Origin: Flavobacterium inviolabile | Lineage (GTDB): Bacteria > Bacteroidota > Bacteroidia > Flavobacteriales > Flavobacteriaceae | Direction: 5' to 3' | Assembly: GCF_013389455.1 (NCBI RefSeq) | Contig: NZ_CP058278.1 | Location: 2,232,001 to 2,296,000 of the forward strand | Length of the DNA stretch: 64,000 nucleotides | In this document: positions 44,433 to 52,884 of the stretch, piece after piece | How positions within the stretch are numbered: position 1 is the stretch's first letter | Layout: each line of letters starts with the position of its first letter | Program-made: the position numbers and the translations under genes | The notes under the pieces: model-generated | The model's input: the letters and a program-made list of their open reading frames with translations, nothing else | What the model was told of the DNA's origin: nothing | The model's database searches: none

Positions 44433-46022
44433 TTATTGCATGTTCCAGAAACTAAAAGTAGCTTCAAGATTGCTTTCTGTTGGATTGTTAAATTTCGTTA
44501 TGATACTGTTTTTCCAGGCATCCCAGGTTTTCTGGTTTTGCAAAGCATCTTCAATTTGTCTGATGGTATATCCGGAAACTTTGTCCTGATACGATTTTGG
44601 TAAAACATTCCAGGGGTTTGCATCGGTAAAATACCAGGTGCAGCTTCTTGTTTTGAATCCGTCAATGGCATCCTGTACCATTCCGGTATAACGTAATCTG
44701 TTGTAGGATGATTCATAATCGGTGTACACCATTCGGGTAAGGCTCCATTCAACCCCTCGTGCCCATGTTTCCACAACAATCTTATCCGAATTTTTAAAGT
44801 TGCTGCCGCTGCTCATGCTCCAGTGCGAAGCGTGCCCCAGTTCGTGTATGGTTGTTGCGTAAGTACGGTATCTTGGATTTTGAGGATTAAAGATATGGAT
44901 ATGGCTGCCCAGTCCTAAAAATCGTCTTGCCGGTGATGCGTTTCCGTCATAATCGCTGTTGGTTTCATTTACCGCTTTGATTTTTAGCTGTGTTTTCCAG
45001 AAACCGTTTTGCGGCGGTCTTCTTAAGCCTAAAATGTTTTTGTAGTAGTAATGATGAGCAGCGCGGAATATCGTTGAATAGTAGCTGTGAATGCTGGTTG
45101 CTACGTGGTGAACATCCCAGTTTCCGGTTTTTTTAGGGCCGTCTAATTTAGCTGTAGAAAACAACCATCCTTTACGGATCTGGAAATCATATCTTTCGTA
45201 GTCGTAGCTGTAATTTGCCGGACGTTTGAATGTTCCGTCGCAGCTGTAGTAACCGTTTGCGTCTACAAAACCGGTATGTGTAGTGAACCATCTTCTGGCG
45301 CATACTTTTAGTCCTTCAACACCAATGGTTCCTAATTTGTCGTCATACATCGTGATTCGTCCTGCCGGTCTCCAGCTGCTTCGTGCAGCAACTCCGATAT
45401 TTTCTTCTTCATGATCGTTACCGGTTAATACTAAAGAACGTTCCACAAGTTCTTCGGGTGTTATTCCGTGTAATACTACCGGTGTTGGCGGATTTCCTTC
45501 TTTGATATCGGCAATTTTTTCTTCATCCGGGATAAAAAGCTCATCCAGGATCTGGTGTTCCACTTCCGGCATCGGTTTGTTCACCGGAATGGAAGCATAG
45601 CGATAACCCGGCTGGTCCTCTGCAACGCCTTCATCGCGGTAAGAATCTAAATCGTATCCTTCCGGGAAAGCAACATCAAGCGGGAAAGTGTACATGACAA
45701 TAGTACTGTCCTGCTTTAACAGATCTATCATGTCCTCATTTTGCGGCATGAATTTTACGTAATAGTGAGTGGTTGTAATGCCGGACATTTCTTTTGCACG
45801 GTCAATATCTCCTTCTGTTAACAGATCGGCGTATGCTCTGAGCATGTTTGTTACGGAATATGGATTCTCAAGCTGTGTTGAGCCATCCGGAAGCCGCTGA
45901 CTTAATGTGGTGTTTGTTTTGGATTGGCTGTTTTGATCTTCATTCCAATCTTTTTTGTCACAGCTACCCAAAGTAAGTAGTGTGATCGCAATTAGTCCTA
46001 GTAAAACTTTTTTCATTGACAT
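44433..46022 (-). CDS. lipoprotein with HExxH zinc-metallopeptidase motif
   Basis: The protein has 529 residues; the first ATG at 46022 and a second at 46016 are both possible. The lipoprotein signal is GLIAITLLTLGSC. TTIHELGHASHW at about residues 391-402 is a zincin motif with HELGH. Upstream there is a conserved-looking RPAGRITMYDDKLGTIGVEG segment and CARRWFTTHTGFVDANGYYSC, resembling a carboxypeptidase-like beta domain. Aromatic-rich segments follow. It is therefore a candidate surface or periplasmic zinc protease; the third metal ligand cannot be placed with certainty (the Glu in VVETWARGVEW is a candidate). It is upstream of a small envelope protein gene and downstream of a long non-coding region. 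Confidence 0.8.
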   Translation of the reverse strand: MSMKKVLLGLIAITLLTLGSCDKKDWNEDQNSQSKTNTTLSQRLPDGSTQLENPYSVTNMLRAYADLLTEGDIDRAKEMSGITTTHYYVKFMPQNEDMIDLLKQDSTIVMYTFPLDVAFPEGYDLDSYRDEGVAEDQPGYRYASIPVNKPMPEVEHQILDELFIPDEEKIADIKEGNPPTPVVLHGITPEELVERSLVLTGNDHEEENIGVAARSSWRPAGRITMYDDKLGTIGVEGLKVCARRWFTTHTGFVDANGYYSCDGTFKRPANYSYDYERYDFQIRKGWLFSTAKLDGPKKTGNWDVHHVATSIHSYYSTIFRAAHHYYYKNILGLRRPPQNGFWKTQLKIKAVNETNSDYDGNASPARRFLGLGSHIHIFNPQNPRYRTYATTIHELGHASHWSMSSGSNFKNSDKIVVETWARGVEWSLTRMVYTDYESSYNRLRYTGMVQDAIDGFKTRSCTWYFTDANPWNVLPKSYQDKVSGYTIRQIEDALQNQKTWDAWKNSIITKFNNPTESNLEATFSFWNMQ

Positions 46023-46678
46023 TGGTTAAAGGTTAGTATTATTTTTTCTCAGCTTTGCGAAATTATTAAAAAACAATTGATATGCAAGTAATGTGGTTTG
46101 TTTTTAATGTTTTGATAATGTTTAAATTATGTTTAAAAATAAAGAAAGTGCAGCTTCCGTATTGTAAATCAGGTACTGCAATCTATGACAGATTATCTGT
46201 TATGAAAGAGTGTAAAACAATGGTTTTGAGTGATATATTTGTATTTTTTGTTAGGTTTGTTTGTGGTTTTTTAATTTTATAACTGGTGCGATTTGCACTT
46301 ATTTTGTAAAGAGATAAATTACAGTGTCTGTTTTTGTTTTTTTTCGATTCAGGTGTAAAAAACGGTGTCTGATATTGGGAAGAGGTCTTAAAAAAGCTGA
46401 TGACTATTGATGGAAAGCAATGCTAAAAAGTGGCTCAGGCTAACATTGGTTCTTTGAAAAAGGGATCGGGGAGTTTGTAACGTGTTTTATCTGCCGGTTT
46501 CCGTTGTCCGGTAATTTCCCGGTCATAAGGAATTAAGGCTTTTGCGGAAACGGGAAAGAGCGTCAGTGGTTAAATGGTATTCAAATCGTTTCTAAACTAT
46601 TATTTGTTCGTTTTTATTAGCTTTATTGTATAGGGATTTAGGAGACAGATTCTTATTTTTGTAAAAAAGAAGACCACT
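46023..46678. other. 656-bp intergenic region with inverted repeat, no clear gene
   Basis: This is the longest non-coding stretch here. A frame at 46082-46282 (66 codons) is Val/Phe/Leu-rich with T- and G-rich codons and no family resemblance; I do not call it. CCGGTTTCCG (46494-46503) and CGGAAACGGG (46545-46554) are near-perfect reverse complements (9 of 10), with an internal CCGG pairing, in a locally GC-richer segment of about 46460-46570. That could be a structured RNA or the remnant of a gene. TATATTTG occurs at 46234-46241. Confidence 0.5.
46654..46661 (+). promoter_or_regulatory. -7 promoter element of the metallo-hydrolase gene
   Basis: TATTTTTG matches TAnnTTTG, 17 bp before the TTG start at 46679. 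A TTG lies 25 bp upstream (46626-46628), slightly long. Confidence 0.48.
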
Positions 46679-47443
46679 TTGAAAGTATATTTTTTGGGAA
46701 CAGGAACTTCACAGGGAATCCCTATTATCGGAAGCGATCATCCCGTTTGTCTGAGTGATGATCCGAGAGATAAACGATTGCGGGTATCCGTTTTAATGCG
46801 TTGGGAAGATCATAATGTTGTAATTGATTGTGGACCGGATTTCAGGCAGCAGATGCTCACGGCTAAATGTGCTAAGCTGGACGGGATACTGTTTACGCAT
46901 GAACACGCCGATCATACAGCCGGTCTGGACGATATCCGGCCTTATAATTTCCGGCAGGGTCCCATGCCTGTATATGCACACGAACGGGTGATAGCAAGCC
47001 TTAAAAGACGATTTGACTATATTTTCGAGACCGAGAACCGCTATCCCGGCGCGCCTTCTGTGGCTGTTAGCGAAGTGAAAAACGATGCGGCTTTTGTTTT
47101 GGGCGGTAAAACGGTGATCCCGATAAATGTATGGCATGGCGACTTGCAGGTATTTGGTTACCGCATAGACGATTTTGCCTATCTGACCGATGTGAAAACC
47201 ATTGACGCTGCAGAAGTGGAAAAACTCAAAGGAGTAAAGGTGCTTGTGGTGAATGCCCTACGGGTGGAACCGCACATTTCCCATTTTAATCTGGAAGAAG
47301 CTTTGGCGTTTATCAGCCATATTCAGCCGGAACGTGCCTATCTGACCCACATCAGCCATCATATGGGATTTCACGGAGAAGTGCAGGAAAAACTGCCGAA
47401 AAACGTATTTTTGGCTTACGATAATTTAGAAATTACAATTTAA
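46679..47443 (+). CDS. MBL-fold metallo-hydrolase (PhnP/RNase Z-like)
   Basis: The protein has 254 residues. It begins with TTG, giving KVYFLGTGTSQGIPIIGSD right after the start residue; this is the conserved N-terminus of the family and no in-frame ATG exists upstream, so the TTG start is credible. The metal motif FTHEHADHTAGLDDIRP (HxHxDH) is at about residues 73-89. Further ligand regions are VWHGDLQVFGYRIDD (about 152), YLTDVKT (about 169) and LTHISHHMGFHGEV (about 223). Family members hydrolyse cyclic phosphodiesters or related phosphoesters. The exact substrate is unknown. Two small genes follow on the same strand. Confidence 0.9.
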   Translation: MKVYFLGTGTSQGIPIIGSDHPVCLSDDPRDKRLRVSVLMRWEDHNVVIDCGPDFRQQMLTAKCAKLDGILFTHEHADHTAGLDDIRPYNFRQGPMPVYAHERVIASLKRRFDYIFETENRYPGAPSVAVSEVKNDAAFVLGGKTVIPINVWHGDLQVFGYRIDDFAYLTDVKTIDAAEVEKLKGVKVLVVNALRVEPHISHFNLEEALAFISHIQPERAYLTHISHHMGFHGEVQEKLPKNVFLAYDNLEITI

Positions 47444-47447
47444 TACT

Positions 47448-47945
47448 ATGAAAAAAGCAATACTCTATCTCTTTATTTTATCCTTATTGTTTAATGTTTT
47501 TCAATACATGAATTCCAATAAGATATTGAAAACGCAACAGAAAGAACTGGATACTGCCAAGTTAAGAATCGATAAAGTACGCGATTCCATTAATACGATT
47601 CTTGTTGAAAAAAACGACAGTGATTATTTCTCATTGGAATATGACGATGATGCACAGGAGTATTTTTCCCGTTATGATGTGATGAAAGTAGCCGCTAAGG
47701 TAAAAGAGGATCTGGTTACTTTAAACGATGCCAAAACCGGAAATGCCATGATTCCGTATGAACCGATTGATGGAAAAAAGTTTATCATCAGTAAAATAAA
47801 AATCCTGAATCACCGTTGGATTATAGCCGACTTTTATAGCGGTGCGGTGCGGGGAGAAGTACTGTTAAAGTATTTTCACAACGAAGACAAGCCTACAGAT
47901 TTTGAAAGAATCGATGCAATTTTGTTTTCGAATACGGTAAAATAA
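47448..47945 (+). CDS. membrane-anchored protein of unknown function
   Basis: The protein has 165 residues. One N-terminal helix (AILYLFILSLLFNVFQYM) is followed by a predicted coiled coil (about residues 25-58, ILKTQQKELDTAKLRIDKVR) and then a globular acidic domain ending in ILNHRWIIADFYSGAVRGEV. The gene starts four bases after the metallo-hydrolase stop, so it is probably in the same operon. The topology suggests a periplasmic domain held at the inner membrane. I recall similar flavobacterial proteins in this position but no function. Confidence 0.78.
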   Translation: MKKAILYLFILSLLFNVFQYMNSNKILKTQQKELDTAKLRIDKVRDSINTILVEKNDSDYFSLEYDDDAQEYFSRYDVMKVAAKVKEDLVTLNDAKTGNAMIPYEPIDGKKFIISKIKILNHRWIIADFYSGAVRGEVLLKYFHNEDKPTDFERIDAILFSNTVK

Positions 47946-48057
47946 AACAATTATTTTATATTTTTATAACTGCATTGTTTCTGCTTTCGCAACTTTGAAA
48001 GGAGAGGCGGTTTAAAGCAGTTGACCCAACTATTTGCAGGACGAAAAAAAATTATAA

Positions 48058-48564
48058 ATGAAAAAGATAATCCCATTAATTGCATTCAGTTTCTTTTTCG
48101 TTTCGTGTGATCTCATTATGAAAAAGCATGACAGCGAAGATGAGGTGGTTGTAAACCCCAAACAAATGGTATTAGGAACCGATAAAGACGAACACGGATG
48201 TGTGGGGTCTGCCGGTTACAGATGGTCCATTCTTAAAAAAGACTGTATCCGTGTCTTTGAAGAAGGATTTCGCATGAATCCGGTAAAAGAAACCCCGGTG
48301 GATACCGAAGAAGAAATTGAAGAACCGATCATCAGCAGTTTTGTAACTTTTGAAAAAGACGGGGACAGAGCCGAATTGTTCTTACCGGAAAAAAAGGAAT
48401 CGGTTATTATGACCAGAGAGAAAGAAGGTAAACCGTATCATGGCGGCGAGTGGACACTGGAAACCGATGGCGGCTTATCGCTGAAAGTAAACGGTGTGAT
48501 GAAATACAAAGGCGCATTGACAGAAGAAAAAGCGGTAACCGGAAGTGATAATCCGGAGCAATAA
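48058..48564 (+). CDS. small lipoprotein with conserved Cys-Gly/SAGY motif
   Basis: The protein has 168 residues with a lipoprotein signal (LIAFSFFFVSC, Cys17). A conserved-looking segment HGCVGSAGYRWSILKKDCIR (about residues 46-65) has two cysteines that could form a disulfide. An acidic linker (ETPVDTEEEIEEP) follows, then a beta-rich C-terminal domain with FEKDGDRAELFLPEKKES and PYHGGEWTLETDGGLSLKV, reminiscent of small envelope inhibitor folds such as MliC, but the similarity is only in pattern. It is probably an outer-membrane or periplasmic lipoprotein. A strong terminator follows. Confidence 0.75.
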   Translation: MKKIIPLIAFSFFFVSCDLIMKKHDSEDEVVVNPKQMVLGTDKDEHGCVGSAGYRWSILKKDCIRVFEEGFRMNPVKETPVDTEEEIEEPIISSFVTFEKDGDRAELFLPEKKESVIMTREKEGKPYHGGEWTLETDGGLSLKVNGVMKYKGALTEEKAVTGSDNPEQ

Positions 48565-48576
48565 CAAATACGCAAT

Positions 48577-48608
48577 AAAAAAGCCCTGAAATTTTCAGGG
48601 CTTTTTTA
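48577..48608. terminator. bidirectional terminator between lipoprotein and hydrolase genes
   Basis: GCCCTGAA (48583-48590) pairs with TTCAGGGC (48594-48601), with A6 before and T6 after. Confidence 0.85.
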
Positions 48609-49253
48609 TTATTGTTGTAACCAGGTTTTGAAATCGTAAAAATTCTGCGGTGCAACACCATGTCCCACAGGATATTCTTTATAAACAACATCCAGTCCGA
48701 GTGCTTTTAAGAACTCCGGAGCTTTCCGGGCCCAGTCCACAGGAATAACCTGATCGACTGTTCCGTGTGAAATAAAGAATTTCAGCCTGGAGATCGCTTT
48801 AGTCTGAAAATCGGGAGCAATAATATCCGGATTCACATAACCGCTCAAAGCCACTACGCGCTGTATCTTTTCCGGGTTGGACAAGGCTGCTGCATAACTT
48901 AAAATAGCGCCCTGGCTAAAACCGATTAACGTAATCTTATCTTTATCTATCGGGTAATTTTCCAGTAATTCATCAATAAAGGTAACGATCAGCTCGCGGG
49001 ATTCCACCGCTTCTTCATCGTCTGAAAACTTGTTTGCATCCGCATCAAAATGAATGCTGTACCAGGCGTTGCCATAAGGAGGCATCGGGTGTGGTGCACG
49101 GGCGGAAACCACGAAATATTCTTCCGGCAATTCGGATGCAAAAGAGAACAGATCCTCTTCATTACTGCCATAACCATGAAGCAGCAGCAGCAACGGATTT
49201 TTATCTGATTTTATTTTGGGTTCTCTAACGAGATGAAATAAGGATAAATTCAT
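48609..49253 (-). CDS. alpha/beta hydrolase, phospholipase/carboxylesterase family
   Basis: The protein has 214 residues. LLLLLHGYGSNEEDLF (about residues 21-36) gives the oxyanion-hole region. The nucleophile elbow is IGFSQGAIL (Ser near residue 115). Asp is in ISHGTVDQVIPVDWA (about 168) and His in PVGHGVAPQ (about 199). This is the Abhydrolase_2 layout of cytoplasmic carboxylesterases and lysophospholipases. There is no signal peptide. It is the last gene of a four-gene minus-strand operon, following the small membrane protein gene after a single base. Confidence 0.9.
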   Translation of the reverse strand: MNLSLFHLVREPKIKSDKNPLLLLLHGYGSNEEDLFSFASELPEEYFVVSARAPHPMPPYGNAWYSIHFDADANKFSDDEEAVESRELIVTFIDELLENYPIDKDKITLIGFSQGAILSYAAALSNPEKIQRVVALSGYVNPDIIAPDFQTKAISRLKFFISHGTVDQVIPVDWARKAPEFLKALGLDVVYKEYPVGHGVAPQNFYDFKTWLQQ

Positions 49254-49254
49254 T

Positions 49255-49581
49255 TTATGCTAAATTTTTAAACCATTTTTGGAAATATTCCCCAAGAATA
49301 GGGATTGTTTTCATTTCGTTCTGTAAAGCGCCAACCAATCCGTAAGCCCATAGTACAAAGAAGAAAATGAAGAAAGCAGAAGAAACCATCCAACTGTCGG
49401 CATAACCCACAAAATAAGCCAAAACATAAAATGAAAGATGAATTCCAAAGGCCTGGCGGATGTGAAAACCGGCAAACGGGTTTTTCGTTTCCATATTCAT
49501 AAAAATGGCAATAATGGTTCCGATTATTGTGATATAGCCAATAATCGCGGTTGTTTTACCTTGTTCGACAGTATTGTTCAT
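49255..49581 (-). CDS. small integral membrane protein (DUF4870/Tic20-like)
   Basis: The protein has 108 residues with three or four hydrophobic segments (TAIIGYITIIGTIIAIFMN, LSFYVLAYFVGYA and MVSSAFFIFFFVLWAYGLVG). The conserved KNPFAGFHIRQAFGIHL between helices 1 and 2 and the end segment IPILGEYFQKWFKN are typical of the DUF4870/Tic20-like membrane family in Bacteroidota. It lies in the operon between the dihydroorotase-like gene (3-bp gap) and the hydrolase. No function is known. Confidence 0.8.
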   Translation of the reverse strand: MNNTVEQGKTTAIIGYITIIGTIIAIFMNMETKNPFAGFHIRQAFGIHLSFYVLAYFVGYADSWMVSSAFFIFFFVLWAYGLVGALQNEMKTIPILGEYFQKWFKNLA

Positions 49582-49584
49582 AGC

Positions 49585-50841
49585 TTATTCGTTTAAAATT
49601 AAAATTCCCTGATTGTAAATACCATAGGCTTTTCCTTTCATAGGCTGACCTAAGAATGCGGAATTTTTTGATTTGGAAAGAATGTCTTCTTTCGAAAATT
49701 TCCAGTTGCCTTCGGTGTTAAACAAACTTATTGAAGCTTTGTTGCCTTCTTTAATCGCTTGTTTTTCGATCTTGAAAATGCTTTTTCCGGCTGTCAGTTT
49801 TGCGACGATAACATCCGCCGGCAATACGGTTAGTAAGGCTCCAAAAGCACTTTCCAGTCCGATGGTTCCGTTTTTGGCATTGTCAAATTCCATTTTTTTA
49901 TGTTCGATATCGAGCGGATTGTGATCGGTTGTTATCATGTCGATTGTTCCGTCCAGTACACCGGCGATAAGCGCTTTTCTTTCGTTCTCATCACGCAAAG
50001 GCGGCGTTACTTTATAGCGGGTATCGAAATTGTTCAACGTTTCATCGGTTAAAACCAGATGGTGTACCGCTACGCTGCAGGTAACGTTTAATCCTTTGGC
50101 TTTTGCTTCTCTGATTAAAGTTACGGATTTTGCCGTAGATATTGTCGGGATATGCAGTTTCCCTCCGGTATATTCCAAAAGAAACAGGTTGCGGGCAATC
50201 TGAATTTCTTCGGCAAGTCCCGGAATTCCTTTTAATCCCAGTTTGGTACTGGCAATCCCTTCGTGAACAACACCGTTCCCTTTTATTTTTTCATCCTGAC
50301 AATAGGTAATCACCAGTCCGTCGAAATCCTGTACATATTGCAAGCCTATCTTTAACAGGTTGGCATTGTCAAGACTTTTGTTATAATCGCCAAAAGCAAC
50401 GGCTCCGGCATTGGTCATGTCAAACAGTTCCGCCAGGTCTTTACCTTCGCTGTTTTTGGTTAACGCACCAATCGGATGCAGCTGTGTAGCTGCTTTTCCG
50501 GATTTATGAAGTACGAAGCTCACTTCTGTCTGGTTATCGATAACAGGAGCGGCGTTCGGTTGTAAGGCAATATTGGTAAATCCGCTTTTTGCGGCAACCT
50601 GAAGTCCGTTGGCAATGGTTTCTCTTTCTTCATAACCCGGTTCTCCCAGGGAAACAGAGCTGTCAAACCAGCCTTGGGAAACATGAAGATTATCCCGTTC
50701 GATTATCGTTGCGTTTTCTTCATTGGACAGATTCTGTCCGATCGTTTTTATAATTCCGTCAATAATTTTAATGTCCGCCGTCTGATTGTGAAAGGGACTT
50801 TCGGTATCGATAATTGTTGCGTGTTTAAGAATTACATTCAT
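49585..50841 (-). CDS. dihydroorotase-family protein lacking the HxH metal ligands
   Basis: The protein has 418 residues with the amidohydrolase layout: an N-terminal beta domain, GWFDSSVSLGEPGYEERETI at about residues 57-76, NPVRE-type features replaced by LQPNAAPVIDNQ, the conserved CSVAVHHLVLTDE and TTDHNPLDIEHK, and the C-terminal KSAFLGQP-like loop (SKNSAFLGQPMKGK). Real dihydroorotases have D-x-H-x-H at the first motif; here it is Asp60-x-Ser62-x-Ser64, so the binuclear zinc site is incomplete. It may be the inactive PyrC-prime type that scaffolds aspartate carbamoyltransferase, or have another role. It overlaps the upstream BatA/VWA gene by four bases, so translation is probably coupled. 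Confidence 0.85.
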   Translation of the reverse strand: MNVILKHATIIDTESPFHNQTADIKIIDGIIKTIGQNLSNEENATIIERDNLHVSQGWFDSSVSLGEPGYEERETIANGLQVAAKSGFTNIALQPNAAPVIDNQTEVSFVLHKSGKAATQLHPIGALTKNSEGKDLAELFDMTNAGAVAFGDYNKSLDNANLLKIGLQYVQDFDGLVITYCQDEKIKGNGVVHEGIASTKLGLKGIPGLAEEIQIARNLFLLEYTGGKLHIPTISTAKSVTLIREAKAKGLNVTCSVAVHHLVLTDETLNNFDTRYKVTPPLRDENERKALIAGVLDGTIDMITTDHNPLDIEHKKMEFDNAKNGTIGLESAFGALLTVLPADVIVAKLTAGKSIFKIEKQAIKEGNKASISLFNTEGNWKFSKEDILSKSKNSAFLGQPMKGKAYGIYNQGILILNE

Positions 50842-52766
50842 TTTACGAATTTTTGGATCAGTAGTTCTAATAATAAAAATAGTAGTGTTGCGATGATAAA
50901 ATACTTCCAGGCTTCGCTGGCTGTTCTTGTCGAATGGATATCGTTAAAAACAGTAGCAATAGAATCCACTTTGGTATATTTATCGAATAAGTTGTCGTTT
51001 TGTAAGCTCAGATCACTTTCGGTACGGGCATGATTAAAGCTGATATTTTTTAAAACTGTTTTGTTTTTGGTCAGGCTGTAATTGCCGGATTGTTCCGGAT
51101 AGTCGCCAAAGGACAGTTTTATTTTATTGTTCAGGATTTGCTGCATCGGGATAAAATCCGAAGTTTCATTCTGTACGGTTACCACTTCGTCCTTGGATAA
51201 TAAAACATCCAGGATCATGCTTTTATTGTCGCCGATGGTAAATTCCGTGATACCGGATTTCTGATTGTTTTGTGCCATATTGTAAAAAGTAGGCACAATC
51301 AGCGGGGAATTCTGGAAATTACTGTTTGTTTTGTTGATAGGAGCGCTAAACAGGTACAGGGTTCCGATTTTGTTGGTCTGCGAACCCAGGAACGGTGTCT
51401 GGTCATCATAGCTGAGTATCGCTGCCGGATTTCCGCCCAGTCCGAAAGAGCTGTTAACTTTCGGGTATTGGAAATTATCGGTTTTCTTTTCAAAAACAGT
51501 TTGGTATAGCGGATGGCTGAAAGCGATTTTGGTAATTTGTTTTTCGGCCGTTTGCAGCGGATTCATTTTTAGTCCTCCGAAATTCCCTAAGAAAGTGGTC
51601 AGGTTTTGTGCCGAACCGTCAGCAGCAGGAATCAGGACAATATTACCGCCTTTATCGTAAAAAGCTTTTAAGGTGGTTTGTAACGACTGCGGAATGTCTT
51701 TTAGTTCGTTCAGGATAATGGCATCCTGTTTGTCCAGTGCGTTGTAATCTACACTGTTCAGTTCCTCGCTTTTGTAATTAAACTCATCTGCAGTATAAAT
51801 TCGGGACAGGAATGCATTTTTAGCATTTTCGCCTATAGCGATCACATTCGATTTTTCCGGTTTGGAAATGCTGAAATAATAGGTATTGTCATAGTTCAGA
51901 CTGTTGTCTTCAATGGCGACATACCCGTGAAAATCCTTTTTAGGCAGTGTAAAGTGAACCGATTTTTGAGCAGTATCGAATTTTACAACCGTTTTAGCCG
52001 TCAGGTTTTTTCCGTTATAAACAGCCATCGGCAATTCGTTTTCATAGTCACCGTAAGCGGTTACGTCTACTTTAATTTCATAAAAGTTATCCAGATGCTG
52101 GCTGATTGAAACCTTATCAATACTAACGTTGGTTTTGTTTTCCGCTTTTGGAATGATAAAATAGGCGGGTGTTTTATCGTCCAGTTTGTCTGCACTTTTT
52201 GCATCCTGAGCAATAGCATCGGTGATTACCACAATGTCTTTCGGAACATTGTGTTTTTTAGCGGCTACTTTACTTAGTAAAAAGTCCAGCTGGAACGGTG
52301 TGGAACTGTACGGTAATGTCTGCAGTTCTTTCTGGATGGATTTAATATCGGTATCCCAGAAAGCTTCGGTATTGGTAACGAGCGAAAAACGCTGGTTGTC
52401 GGATGTGTTTTCCAAAAGATCCTGAACGGCTCTTTTTAAGAGTTCACCCCGGTTTCCTTTTGCCTGCATGGAAAAAGAATTATCGAGTATGATAATCATT
52501 TCATTTCCGGTATTTTTAGCGTCTTTGGCATCAAAATAAGGCTGAGCGAAAGCCAGTACCAGACAGGCGAGCAGTAACAAACGGGTACACAATAAAAGCC
52601 ACTTTTTCAGTTGGGAGCTTTTACGGGTTTGTATGCTGAGTTCTTTTAGGAAACGTACGTTTGTGAAGTATTCTTTCTTAAAACGACGCAATTGAAACAA
52701 ATGAACCAGAATTGGTATTACCAATAGAAAGAGGAAATACAGAATTTCAGGATGTTTGAATTGCAT
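50838..52766 (-). CDS. BatA/VWA-domain membrane protein
   Basis: The protein has 642 residues. The N-terminal BatA segment MQFKHPEILYFLFLLVIPIL and LRRFKKEYFTNVRFLKEL precede a second helix (LLLCTRLLLLACLVLAFAQP). A von Willebrand A domain at about residues 88-200 has the MIDAS start IIILDNSFSMQAKG (DxSxS). A long extracytoplasmic region follows, then a C-terminal helix (FIIATLLFLLLELLIQKFVK). Related Bacteroidota proteins sit in aerotolerance-type (Bat) clusters, but no MoxR or Bat partner is present here. The gene heads an operon with the dihydroorotase-like gene, a small membrane protein and a hydrolase. Confidence 0.9.
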   Translation of the reverse strand: MQFKHPEILYFLFLLVIPILVHLFQLRRFKKEYFTNVRFLKELSIQTRKSSQLKKWLLLCTRLLLLACLVLAFAQPYFDAKDAKNTGNEMIIILDNSFSMQAKGNRGELLKRAVQDLLENTSDNQRFSLVTNTEAFWDTDIKSIQKELQTLPYSSTPFQLDFLLSKVAAKKHNVPKDIVVITDAIAQDAKSADKLDDKTPAYFIIPKAENKTNVSIDKVSISQHLDNFYEIKVDVTAYGDYENELPMAVYNGKNLTAKTVVKFDTAQKSVHFTLPKKDFHGYVAIEDNSLNYDNTYYFSISKPEKSNVIAIGENAKNAFLSRIYTADEFNYKSEELNSVDYNALDKQDAIILNELKDIPQSLQTTLKAFYDKGGNIVLIPAADGSAQNLTTFLGNFGGLKMNPLQTAEKQITKIAFSHPLYQTVFEKKTDNFQYPKVNSSFGLGGNPAAILSYDDQTPFLGSQTNKIGTLYLFSAPINKTNSNFQNSPLIVPTFYNMAQNNQKSGITEFTIGDNKSMILDVLLSKDEVVTVQNETSDFIPMQQILNNKIKLSFGDYPEQSGNYSLTKNKTVLKNISFNHARTESDLSLQNDNLFDKYTKVDSIATVFNDIHSTRTASEAWKYFIIATLLFLLLELLIQKFVK

Positions 52767-52783
52767 TTTATTTTAATGTTTGT

Positions 52784-52791
52784 CAAAAATA
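52784..52791 (-). promoter_or_regulatory. -7 promoter element of the BatA/VWA operon
   Basis: TATTTTTG on the minus strand matches TAnnTTTG, 17 bp before the ATG at 52766. Confidence 0.5.
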
Positions 52792-52858
52792 GTAATTACT
52801 TTTTAGTTTTCGACAGTAGTTAAAGGCTGATTTAAGTTTTCGTTATTAAATTTTAAAA

Positions 52859-52884
52859 AAATAAGCTATACAGATAGCTTATTT
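52859..52884 (-). terminator. terminator overlapping the helicase stop codon
   Basis: AAATAAGCTAT (52859-52869) pairs with ATAGCTTATTT (52874-52884). The helicase stop codon (52879-52881) lies within the stem, and T-rich DNA follows on the minus strand. Confidence 0.65.

Noticed and set aside
46082..46282. 66-codon plus-strand frame
   Set aside because: Composition is biased by T-rich DNA, there is no ribosome binding site or recognisable family, and it lies in a long non-coding region.
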